The notes below the pieces were generated by a model. It worked only from the letters and a program-made list of their open reading frames with translations, did no database searches and was not told the DNA's origin. This document shows, one piece after another, positions 1-5,523 of a stretch of DNA of 5,637 nucleotides. The stretch's first letter is position 1, and each line of letters opens with the position of its first letter. The position numbers and the translations under genes are program-made. The DNA comes from Actinomycetota bacterium (lineage in GTDB: Bacteria; Actinomycetota; Actinomycetes; Propionibacteriales; Propionibacteriaceae), in NCBI GenBank assembly GCA_016213595.1, contig JACRAA010000054.1, positions 1-5,637 of the forward strand. The letters are read 5' to 3'.

Positions 1-793
1 CCCGGCCGCCCCGCGAGACGATGCCGACCTCCTGGTCGAGCAGCAGGTCGAGGGCGACGCGCTGCTCAGCGGAACGGCCGTGGATGCCGAAGGCATCTCG
101 GTCGGACCGGATCCGCCGCACGAGGCCGTCCGGGTGAAGGCGGGCAAGAGCCGTCGAGCCGCCGCCCTTCAGGACCAGGCCCGTGTGTACCGGCAGGTCG
201 TCCGCCTCGCGTACGCGCACGGCGGCGCCCTCGTACAGCTCGTCGAGCAGCTGAGGGGCGACCGTGAGCTCGGCCATACCTGTCCAGCCGGTGCTCACGG
301 CGAGCTCGGCCCGATACTCCTCGGCGTCCAGGCCGACCGCCGAGGCCTTGACCCGCATGGGCAGGTCCTTGCTCACGAGGACGACGGAGGCCCCCTCCGC
401 GCGGTAGTTCAGGGCCACCGCGAGGATCCTGGAGTCGTTGTCGCCGAGCCGGAAGCCCGGCGGCAGCACGGTCGGGTCGGTGTGGTTGAGCTCGACCTTC
501 AGGCTGCCCCCGTCGGAGTTCACCGGTATGGGCGAGTCGAGCCGTCCGTGCATCACCCGGAGGTCGTCCAGGAGACGCAGCGCCGCACGGGCGAAGTACC
601 CGAGCTCGGGATGATGGCGTTTCGCCTCGAGCTCGGTGATGACGACCACGGGCAGGACCACGGCATGCTCGGCGAACCGGAGAAGGGCGTTCGGGTCGCT
701 CAGCAGGACAGAGGTGTCGACCACGTACACGCGGGTGCGGACTGCGCCGTCCGTCGGGCTCCAGGTCGTGGTGGCGATGTCGGTGTCGGTCAC
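1..793 (-). CDS. phoH2: PIN domain-PhoH family ATPase/ribonuclease (PhoH2), C-terminus cut by window edge
   Basis: This gene runs off the left edge; 264 residues are visible of a family usually near 430-450 residues. PhoH2 proteins join an RNA-cleaving PIN domain to a PhoH P-loop ATPase/helicase-like domain and are thought to act on RNA in the cytoplasm. The PIN domain (about residues 20-160) starts VYVVDTSVLLSDP and shows the acidic metal-binding set: D26, E54 (VITELEAK), D118/D120 (GDNDSRILA) and D143 (SKDLPMRVKA). A linker follows (170-235). Then comes the PhoH entry motif GRSAEQRVALDLLLDQEVG (239-257), and the sequence stops at VSRGGR, exactly where the Walker A loop (family GGRAGTGKS) should begin. 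The GTG start at 793 is chosen because GAAAGGA lies 5 nt upstream and a promoter lies above that. In mycobacteria phoH2 pairs with a small upstream phoAT gene; no convincing equivalent is seen here. Family call is firm; RNA activity is inferred from the family. Confidence 0.94.
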   Translation of the reverse strand, partial: MTDTDIATTTWSPTDGAVRTRVYVVDTSVLLSDPNALLRFAEHAVVLPVVVITELEAKRHHPELGYFARAALRLLDDLRVMHGRLDSPIPVNSDGGSLKVELNHTDPTVLPPGFRLGDNDSRILAVALNYRAEGASVVLVSKDLPMRVKASAVGLDAEEYRAELAVSTGWTGMAELTVAPQLLDELYEGAAVRVREADDLPVHTGLVLKGGGSTALARLHPDGLVRRIRSDRDAFGIHGRSAEQRVALDLLLDQEVGIVSRGGR

Positions 794-798
794 GGTCG

Positions 799-805
799 TC
801 CTTTC
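799..805 (-). promoter_or_regulatory. Ribosome binding site of phoH2
   Basis: On the minus strand GAAAGGA is followed by a 5-nt spacer and then the GTG at 793. It fixes the start codon of the PIN-PhoH gene; no other in-frame start near it has a comparable site. Confidence 0.75.
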
Positions 806-815
806 GGCGGGCCGG

Positions 816-844
816 AGCCTAGAGCCTCGGCCCGACTAGGTCAT
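816..844 (-). promoter_or_regulatory. Predicted sigma-70-type promoter of phoH2
   Basis: On the minus strand ATGACC (844-839, four of six matches to TTGACA) is separated by exactly 17 bp from TAGGCT (821-816, a TANNNT-type -10). Transcription would begin near 809-810 and give a leader of about 16-17 nt containing the GAAAGGA ribosome binding site. The fit of spacing and leader length is good; the -35 match is moderate. A perfect dyad (859-877) sits 14 bp upstream of the -35 box, where an activator could bind. Confidence 0.5.
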
Positions 845-858
845 GGGCCGAAGGCGGC

Positions 859-877
859 GGGACTGGCGACCAGTCCC
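859..877. repeat. Perfect inverted repeat upstream of phoH2 (candidate activator site)
   Basis: GGGACTGG at 859-866 and CCAGTCCC at 870-877 are exact reverse complements around the 3-nt spacer CGA. The centre (868) lies about 58-59 bp upstream of the predicted phoH2 transcription start and just above its -35 box, a typical place for an activator of class I. No T-run follows in either direction, so a terminator is less likely. The GGGACT/AGTCCC half-sites recall the DosR (DevR) consensus, but the spacing between them is about 5 bp longer, so it is not a canonical DosR box. The regulator is unknown. Confidence 0.5.
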
Positions 878-893
878 AAGGCTGCACGTACGC

Positions 894-905
894 GCATCCG
901 GATGC
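894..905. repeat. 12-bp perfect palindrome in the phoH2/GH31 intergenic region
   Basis: GCATCCGGATGC reads the same on both strands. It lies about midway between the two divergent promoters and 16 bp from the 859-877 dyad. A near-palindrome, TGCACGTACGCGCA (883-896, one mismatched pair), overlaps its left side. Operator function is possible but a 12-bp palindrome in GC-rich DNA can also arise by chance. Confidence 0.3.
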
Positions 906-1037
906 CTCCGTCGGGGCGGCTTCCCCTCCGCCCGTGATCGCAAACTACGTCTCGGGCAGCCCTGAGCGACGGAAGCCACGCCGACCCATCTCCTCGTCAT
1001 CTCGACGACGCCCATGCCACACCCCGGGGCACCCGGC

Positions 1038-1049
1038 TACTGTCATCTC
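1038..1049 (+). promoter_or_regulatory. -10 box placed for a leaderless GH31 transcript
   Basis: TACTGT (1038-1043) fits the actinobacterial -10 pattern TANNNT. Six bases (CATCTC) separate it from the GTG at 1050, so the predicted transcription start falls on the first base of the start codon. There is no Shine-Dalgarno sequence before this GTG, which agrees with leaderless translation. The -35 region at 17 bp spacing (1015-1020, TGCCAC) is a poor match to TTGACA. Confidence 0.5.
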
Positions 1050-3425
1050 GTGCCAGCACTGCCACCGCACCTGCGTCCCACGACCACGCCCGAGACGGAC
1101 CCTGCCGTCGTCGTCTCCGGGCCGAGCTACCGGATCAGCATGCTGACCCCACAGCTCGTACGGCTCGAGTGGTCCCCGTCGGGGCAGTTCACCGATGCGG
1201 CGACCCAGGTCGTCTGGAACCGGCAGTTCCCCGTGGGGGACTTCGCCCTGGACCGGGACGGGGAGTCTCTCCAGATCCGGACGCCGTTCATCCAGCTCGA
1301 CTATGACGGGCAGGAGTTCAGCGCGTCGGGCCTGGTCGTCCGTGCGCTCGGCGTCTCGAACTACCGGTCGGTGTGGCGGTACGGCGAGGTCGAGCGACCC
1401 GAGGTCTACGGCATCCCGACCAACCTGCGCGGCACCGCCCGTACCCTCGACGAGGCCGACGGTCCCGTACCGCTGGAACCCGGCCTCCTGTCCGTGAACG
1501 GCATCAGCGTCCTCGACGACAGCCTGTCCCTGACGATGGACGACGGCGGCTGGTTCGTGCCGCGCCCCGACGGGGTCATCGATGTGTACGTGTTCGCGTA
1601 CGGACGTGACTTCGTCTCCGCCATCAGGGACTACTACGCGCTCACCGGGCCTCAGCCGTTGCTCCCCCGCTACGCCCTCGGCAACTGGTGGAGCCGCTAC
1701 CACCCGTACTCCGACTCCGAGTACCGCGAGCTCATCACGGCGTTCGAGAAGGCCGACCTCCCCTTCAGCGTGGGCGTTCTCGACATGGACTGGCACCTCG
1801 TGAACATCGACCCGAGGATCGGCAGTGGCTGGACCGGCTACACGTGGAACACGGACCTCTTCCCCGACCCGCCGGCCTTCCTCTCCTGGCTGCACGAGCA
1901 CGGCCTCAAGATCGCCCTGAACGTTCACCCGGCCGATGGCATCCTGCGTCACGAGAAGGCCTACGAGCGCGTGGCCGAGCACGTCGGGATCGACCCGGCG
2001 AGCGGTGCGCCCGTCATCTTCGACCTCTGCAACCCGAAGTTCCGCGAGGCCTACTTCGACCTGGTCCACCACCCGCTCGAGGACGAGGGCGTGGACTTCT
2101 GGTGGCTCGACTGGCAGCAGGGGCACTGGTCCACAGTCCCCGGGCTGGACCCGCTGTGGCTGCTCAACCACCTGCACTTCCTCGACTCCGCCCGGAACGG
2201 GCGCCGGCCCCTGACGTTCTCGCGCTACGCGGGCCCCGGGTCGCACCGTTACCCCGTGGGCTTCTCCGGCGACACCGTCATCAGCTGGGCCTCGCTCGCC
2301 TTCCAGCCGTACTTCACGGCGACAGCGAGCAACATCGGGTACGGCTGGTGGAGCCACGACATCGGCGGCCACATGTTCGGCGTGAAGGACGACGAGCTGG
2401 CGACGAGGTGGCTGCAGCTCGGCTGCTTCTCGCCCGTCAACCGGCTCCACTCGACGCTCAACCCGTTCAACAGCAAGGAGCCGTGGCGCTTCAACACGAT
2501 CGCGGAGGCGATCCAGGGCGACACCCTGCGGCTCCGGCACCGTCTGGTCCCCTACCTGCACACGATGAACGAGCGCGCCCACAGCCAGGGGCGGCCGCTC
2601 GTGGAGCCGCTGTACTGGGGCGAGCCGATCATCGAGGCGCTGGCGGCCAAGACCTCCTTCCGGTTCGGCTCCGAGCTCCTCGTCGCGCCCATCACGAGCC
2701 CCGCGGCCCGCGACGTCGGCGTCGCAGCCGTGGAGACCCGGCTGCCGAGCGGCACATGGGTCGACACGTACACCGGGGTCGTGTACGACGGCGGCCGGAA
2801 CGTGACGCTCCACCGGGGGCTGGACACGTACCCCGTCCTCGCCAAGGCGGGCGGCATCGTGCCGCTCACCGGTCCCGACAACCTTCGCGTGGAGAACCCG
2901 GAGGCGCTGGAAGTACGTGTCTACGCCGGCGCGGACGGGTCCTTCACGCTGTACGAGGACGACGACGCGGCAGAGCCTCGGGCCGCCCGCACCCCGATCG
3001 TCTTCGACTGGGCCGCCGGCCGCCTCTCGATCGGCCCCGCCGTCGGAGCGCTCGACGTGATCCCGACCGTGCGCGACTGGACGGTGACCCTCGTGGGCGC
3101 GACCGAGACCACGGTCGTGGACCACGAGTCGACGTGGGACGCTGCGACCGGGAGCCTGACCGTCCACCTCGGGCGCGTCGCGGCCGCGCAGCCGGCCACA
3201 GTCACGTTCGCCGGGCCCCTCACGCTCGGCGGCAACGACGTGGCTCGCCGGGTCTACGAGCTGGTGGACCGCGCCCAGGTGCCGTTCGCCGCGAAGCAGG
3301 CCGTCGTCACCGCCGTACTGCCGGGCCGGGACGCGGCGACCGCCACGCGCGCCGTCCTGGAGCTGCACCTCGATCCCGTCCTCGAGGGCGCCGTCCTCGA
3401 GCTGGTCCTGGCTCGTCTCACGTGA
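1050..3425 (+). CDS. Glycoside hydrolase family 31 alpha-glycosidase, cytoplasmic
   Basis: A 791-residue retaining GH31 enzyme, expected to release a terminal alpha-linked sugar from an oligosaccharide or glycoconjugate. An N-terminal beta-sandwich (about 1-190) precedes the (beta/alpha)8 barrel (about 200-540). Substrate-binding LDMDWH lies at 244-249. The nucleophile is D354 in DFWWLDWQQG and the acid/base is D408 in GFSGD, 54 residues later as usual. R392 (FSRYAG) and WWSHDIGGH (433-441) are also conserved family positions. Beta-sandwich domains follow, with a DUF5110-like stretch (VYAGADGSFTLYEDDD). There is no signal peptide. GTG at 1050 is preferred over the in-frame ATG at 1014 because a TACTGT box lies between them and the family's N-terminal similarity (HLRPTTTPETDPA) begins just after. 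Classical alpha-glucosidases carry WxDMNE at the nucleophile, so the substrate is open; I cannot choose between alpha-glucosidase and other GH31 activities such as alpha-N-acetylgalactosaminidase. The gene is coupled to the downstream glycosyltransferase. Confidence 0.93.
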   Translation: MPALPPHLRPTTTPETDPAVVVSGPSYRISMLTPQLVRLEWSPSGQFTDAATQVVWNRQFPVGDFALDRDGESLQIRTPFIQLDYDGQEFSASGLVVRALGVSNYRSVWRYGEVERPEVYGIPTNLRGTARTLDEADGPVPLEPGLLSVNGISVLDDSLSLTMDDGGWFVPRPDGVIDVYVFAYGRDFVSAIRDYYALTGPQPLLPRYALGNWWSRYHPYSDSEYRELITAFEKADLPFSVGVLDMDWHLVNIDPRIGSGWTGYTWNTDLFPDPPAFLSWLHEHGLKIALNVHPADGILRHEKAYERVAEHVGIDPASGAPVIFDLCNPKFREAYFDLVHHPLEDEGVDFWWLDWQQGHWSTVPGLDPLWLLNHLHFLDSARNGRRPLTFSRYAGPGSHRYPVGFSGDTVISWASLAFQPYFTATASNIGYGWWSHDIGGHMFGVKDDELATRWLQLGCFSPVNRLHSTLNPFNSKEPWRFNTIAEAIQGDTLRLRHRLVPYLHTMNERAHSQGRPLVEPLYWGEPIIEALAAKTSFRFGSELLVAPITSPAARDVGVAAVETRLPSGTWVDTYTGVVYDGGRNVTLHRGLDTYPVLAKAGGIVPLTGPDNLRVENPEALEVRVYAGADGSFTLYEDDDAAEPRAARTPIVFDWAAGRLSIGPAVGALDVIPTVRDWTVTLVGATETTVVDHESTWDAATGSLTVHLGRVAAAQPATVTFAGPLTLGGNDVARRVYELVDRAQVPFAAKQAVVTAVLPGRDAATATRAVLELHLDPVLEGAVLELVLARLT

Positions 3426-4657
3426 GGCTCTCCCGGCTGGAGCGGTGGCTGCTGGCGGCGACGGCCGTCCAGGTCCTGTTCGGGCTGGCCTGGCTCACGA
3501 CGTACCGTGGCCTGTTCGACCCCCGTGGCATGCCGCTGGGCAACGACTTCGCCGCCTTCTGGTTCGCGGCGAGGCTCGCCCTGCAGCAGCCTGCCGTCGA
3601 CGCGTACGACCTGGTGGTGATGACACAGTTCCAGCACGGGACGTGGCCGAGCCTGGAAGGGATGTACGCGTGGGTGTACCCACCGTCGTTCCTGCTGCTG
3701 GTGCTCGGCTTCGGGCTCATGCCCTATCTCGTGGCGTACCTGACGTGGACCCTCACGACGCTCGGCGCCCTCCTCGTCGGCCTGTGGCAGAACGTCCGGA
3801 CCCGTACGTCGTGGTGGCTCGTCGTCGCGTTCCCCGGCCTGTGGCTGGGCCTCGGTCAGGGCCAGAACCAGGTCCTCACGGCCGCGCTCGCCGCCCTGGG
3901 CCTCGGGCTGCTGCGCCGGCACCCCGTGTGGGCGGGCGTGTGCATCGGGCTCCTCGTCGTCAAGCCGCACCTCGCGCTGCTGTTCCCCGTCGCGCTGCTG
4001 GCCGCGCGCGCCTGGCGGACGATCTGGGCCGCGGCAGTGACCGCCGTGACCGTCACCGTGCTCCCCGGCGCGGTCCTCGGCTGGGGGACGCTGCCGGCAT
4101 GGTTCGGCTCGATGGCCTGGGTGTCGACCGCGATCGCGCACCGGCAGCTGCCCGTCTGGATGTTCCCGGCCCCCTACCCGTGGCTGACCTCGCTCGGTGT
4201 CCCGGCGCCGTTCGCCCTGGTCATCCAGGGGCTCGTGTCGGTCGTGGCGGCCGTGGCGGTGTACCGGCTCTGGCGGCCGCTCGCCGGCTCGGCGTCACTC
4301 GCCCTTCCCGGCTCGGCGTCACTCGCCCTTCCCGGCTCGGCGTCACTCGCCCTTCCCGGCGCGGGGCTCATCCTGGCGACGTTCCTCGCGACCCCCTACT
4401 ACGCGATGTACGACCTGACGTGGCTCGTGCTGCCGCTCTGCTGGCTGGTGGCGGCGGGGACGGAGACGGGATGGAGGCGCGGGGAGCGACCCTTGCTCGT
4501 GGGCCTGTTCCTCCTGCAGTACGCCAGCGTCCTCGCGCTGGTCGTCGACGTCCAGCTGGCTCCGTTCGTCCTCGGGGGCCTCCTGTGGCACGTCCTGGCG
4601 CGGAGCGTCAGCGACCGAAGCGACGCTCCCGCTGCCCGTACGCCCGCAGTGCTCTGA
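3422..4657 (+). CDS. GT87/DUF2029-family polyprenyl-phosphate-dependent membrane glycosyltransferase
   Basis: A 411-residue polytopic membrane protein of the GT-C fold. Family members such as mycobacterial PimE transfer mannose from polyprenyl-phosphate-mannose on the outer face of the membrane. The first hydrophobic helix (about 9-27) is followed by a loop with GNDFAAFWFAARLA (40-53), where D42 is the likely catalytic acidic residue, then DAYD (60-63) and the family motif YPPSFLLLVLGFGLMP (86-101). Further helices and loops contain LGLGQGQNQVL (142-152), VVKPHLALLFP (179-189) and TPYYAMYDL (324-332). The tail after about 392 is hydrophilic. The GTG start overlaps the GH31 stop as GTGA, with no clear Shine-Dalgarno, so translation is probably coupled. 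The frame is open further upstream, but that part is only the shadow of GH31. Residues 289-312 are three identical copies of GSASLALP. The 3' end overlaps the convergent prenyltransferase gene by 50 bp. Donor and acceptor sugars are unknown. Confidence 0.85.
   Translation: MRLSRLERWLLAATAVQVLFGLAWLTTYRGLFDPRGMPLGNDFAAFWFAARLALQQPAVDAYDLVVMTQFQHGTWPSLEGMYAWVYPPSFLLLVLGFGLMPYLVAYLTWTLTTLGALLVGLWQNVRTRTSWWLVVAFPGLWLGLGQGQNQVLTAALAALGLGLLRRHPVWAGVCIGLLVVKPHLALLFPVALLAARAWRTIWAAAVTAVTVTVLPGAVLGWGTLPAWFGSMAWVSTAIAHRQLPVWMFPAPYPWLTSLGVPAPFALVIQGLVSVVAAVAVYRLWRPLAGSASLALPGSASLALPGSASLALPGAGLILATFLATPYYAMYDLTWLVLPLCWLVAAGTETGWRRGERPLLVGLFLLQYASVLALVVDVQLAPFVLGGLLWHVLARSVSDRSDAPAARTPAVL
4286..4357 (+). 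repeat. Perfect 3 x 24-bp in-frame tandem repeat inside the GT87 gene
   Basis: Three back-to-back copies (4286-4309, 4310-4333, 4334-4357) are identical at every base, including synonymous positions; periodic identity runs on 3 bp to the right (ggc) and 2 bp to the left (cc). Each unit encodes GSASLALP in the glycosyltransferase frame (residues 289-312), directly after a hydrophobic helix ending YRLWRPLA and before the helix GLILATFLATPYY. Because 24 is a multiple of three, gain or loss of a unit changes loop length without breaking the frame. Exact identity suggests recent expansion, for example by replication slippage. An assembly error is a less likely alternative. Confidence 0.95.
4602..4629. 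terminator. Inverted repeat at the convergent 3' ends, possible bidirectional terminator
   Basis: GGAGCGTC (4602-4609) and GACGCTCC (4622-4629) are exact reverse complements around a 12-nt loop. The structure sits in the overlap of the GT87 and prenyltransferase genes and includes the first two bases of the plus-strand complement of the prenyltransferase stop codon (TGA, 4610-4608). It could serve both converging transcripts. Neither side has a T-run, so intrinsic termination would be of the non-canonical kind often proposed in high-GC actinobacteria, and the hairpin may simply reflect coding sequence. Confidence 0.35.
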
Positions 4658-5417
4658 GGAAGTCGACCCGGCGGAAGTCGGGCCACAGCGCCTCGCAGAA
4701 GTAGTACTCGGAGTGCGCCGACTGCCACAGCAGGAACCCGGACAGGCGCTGCTCGCCGGACGTGCGGATGATGAGGTCCGGGTCGGGCTGGCCCGCGGTG
4801 TACAGGTGGTCGGCGATGGTGTCGATCTCGAGCGTCTCGGCGAGCTCGGCCAGGGTCGTGCCCTTCTCCGACTCGGAGGCCAGCAGCGAGCGGAACGCGT
4901 CGCGCAGCTCGTGCCGCCCGCCGTACGAGACGGCGATGTTGACGATCATGCCCTTCTTCGCCTCGGTCTTCGCACAGGCGGCGCGGAGGCGAGCGGAGAC
5001 CTCGGGCGGGAGCAGGTCGAGCGCACCGACCGTACGGATCTGCCAGTCGTCGATCCCGGCGAGCTCCTCGACGAGTGAGGCGATGACGTCGAGCAGGGGC
5101 TCGAACTCCTCGTCGGTCTCCCGCCGCAGGTTGTCCGTCGACAGGACCCACAGGGTGACGAAGGCGAGGCCCACCTCGTCGCACCACCGGGCGAACTCCT
5201 TGAGCTTCGCGGCGCCCGCGCGGTAGCCCGCGACGAGGGTCTCCTCCGGAGCGTTGAGCCGTGCCCACCGCCTGTTGCCGTCTGCGAGGACTGCGACATG
5301 CTTGGGGAGGCGGCCCTTGTCGAGCTCAGCGATCAGGCGCTGCTCATAGGTGCTGTAGAGGAGCCCGGCAGGGTGCAACCGGTCCAGCCAGTCGCGGAAG
5401 CCCTCCCGTTGAACCAC
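4608..5417 (-). CDS. uppS: cis-prenyltransferase (isoprenyl diphosphate synthase), short-chain Rv1086-like type
   Basis: A 269-residue soluble enzyme of the UppS family, which condenses isopentenyl diphosphate in Z configuration onto an allylic diphosphate. Visible motifs are HVAVLADGNRRWAR (40-53) with the Mg-binding D46, GYRAGAAKLKEFARWC (64-79), LSTDNLRR (92-99), VSYGGRHELRDA, and RTSGEQRLSGFLLWQSAHSE (218-237) with R218, R224 and metal ligand E237. Y65 replaces the His of the usual GH(K/R)AG motif, and the C-terminus closely resembles M. tuberculosis Rv1086 as I remember it, a short-chain (2Z,6E)-farnesyl diphosphate synthase. The product may therefore be Z,E-farnesyl diphosphate, a precursor of decaprenyl phosphate, rather than undecaprenyl diphosphate; uppS is used as a family label. 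The GTG at 5417 is chosen because TATCGT lies exactly 6 nt upstream. An in-frame GTG at 5465 would add 16 residues that look unlike the family. The gene is divergent from trhA and overlaps the GT87 gene at its 3' end. Confidence 0.93.
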   Translation of the reverse strand: MVQREGFRDWLDRLHPAGLLYSTYEQRLIAELDKGRLPKHVAVLADGNRRWARLNAPEETLVAGYRAGAAKLKEFARWCDEVGLAFVTLWVLSTDNLRRETDEEFEPLLDVIASLVEELAGIDDWQIRTVGALDLLPPEVSARLRAACAKTEAKKGMIVNIAVSYGGRHELRDAFRSLLASESEKGTTLAELAETLEIDTIADHLYTAGQPDPDLIIRTSGEQRLSGFLLWQSAHSEYYFCEALWPDFRRVDFLRALRAYGQRERRFGR

Positions 5418-5423
5418 GGGACC

Positions 5424-5452
5424 ACGATAGGCCCTGGCCGTTCCCGAGTCGC
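5424..5452 (-). promoter_or_regulatory. Predicted promoter giving a leaderless prenyltransferase transcript
   Basis: On the minus strand TATCGT (5429-5424) is followed by six bases (GGTCCC) and then the GTG at 5417, so transcription should begin at the start codon. A weak -35 (GCGACT, 5452-5447) lies 17 bp upstream and shares GAC with TTGACA. No Shine-Dalgarno precedes this GTG. The arrangement duplicates that in front of the GH31 gene. The palindrome at 5474-5495 lies 21 bp upstream of the -35 box. Confidence 0.5.
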
Positions 5453-5473
5453 GCGAGAACGGCACCCTGTGAT

Positions 5474-5495
5474 AAACCTACGGAACCGTAGGTTT
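5474..5495. promoter_or_regulatory. Perfect 22-bp palindrome, probable operator between uppS and trhA
   Basis: AAACCTACGG (5474-5483) and CCGTAGGTTT (5486-5495) are exact reverse complements separated by AA. The site is AT-richer than its surroundings and lies in the 106-bp divergent intergenic region. Its right arm contains TAGGTT (5489-5494), which could be the -10 box of trhA, so a bound protein would block that promoter. The length and symmetry suit a dimeric repressor, for example of the TetR family, many of which control membrane-lipid genes in actinobacteria. No regulator gene lies in the window, so the binding protein is unknown. A hairpin terminator is unlikely because no gene ends here. 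Confidence 0.7.
5489..5494 (+). promoter_or_regulatory. Possible -10 box of trhA within the operator
   Basis: TAGGTT fits TANNNT and would start transcription near 5501, leaving a leader of about 23 nt with the GGAGGT ribosome binding site. No convincing -35 hexamer is present at 16-19 bp spacing, so the call is weak. Confidence 0.3.
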
Positions 5496-5511
5496 CGGCT
5501 CTGAACGTCTT

Positions 5512-5517
5512 GGAGGT
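5512..5517 (+). promoter_or_regulatory. Ribosome binding site of trhA
   Basis: GGAGGT is a strong Shine-Dalgarno match with a 6-nt spacer to the GTG at 5524. It decides the start of the hemolysin III-like gene, which unlike its divergent neighbour is not leaderless. Confidence 0.75.
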
Positions 5518-5523
5518 GGGCTG

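Noticed and set aside
859..877. Canonical DosR (DevR) box
   Set aside because: The half-sites look similar, but the gap between GGGACT and AGTCCC is 7 bp, whereas the DosR consensus has about 2, and the flanking TT/AA bases do not align.
80..937. Plus-strand open frame across the phoH2 gene
   Set aside because: The minus strand encodes an unmistakable PIN domain and PhoH motif over the same bases; the plus-strand product has no family features and would run through the phoH2 promoter.
836..1000. Minus-strand 54-codon frame upstream of phoH2, considered as a phoAT-like antitoxin
   Set aside because: It starts with ATG at 1000 but is Arg/Pro-rich, lacks a ribosome binding site, and its stop lies within the predicted phoH2 promoter region (TAG at 838-836, overlapping the start of the 17-bp spacer), so it could not be expressed with phoH2 as an operon from that promoter.
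1014..1049. ATG at 1014 as start of the GH31 gene
   Set aside because: It has no ribosome binding site and the added 12 residues are encoded across a good -10 box; the GTG at 1050 fits a leaderless start.
945..3368. Open minus-strand frame of about 800 codons opposite the GH31 gene
   Set aside because: It mirrors the GH31 codons, is rich in Arg, Gly, Val and Glu with no recognisable domain, and the plus-strand frame shows full GH31 catalytic motifs. Long antisense frames are common in very GC-rich genes.
1688..3421. Upstream open extension of the GT87 frame
   Set aside because: This stretch is the GH31 gene in another frame and has low-complexity Arg/Pro/Ala-rich composition. The GT87 protein begins naturally at the GTG at 3422.
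4286..4357. CRISPR-like or mobile-element repeat
   Set aside because: The units abut with no spacers and stay in the reading frame of the glycosyltransferase, which fits a coding tandem duplication.
5418..5465. GTG at 5465 as start of the prenyltransferase
   Set aside because: It would add 16 residues not typical of the family, and the codons would include the -10 box used for the GTG at 5417. It cannot be wholly excluded.
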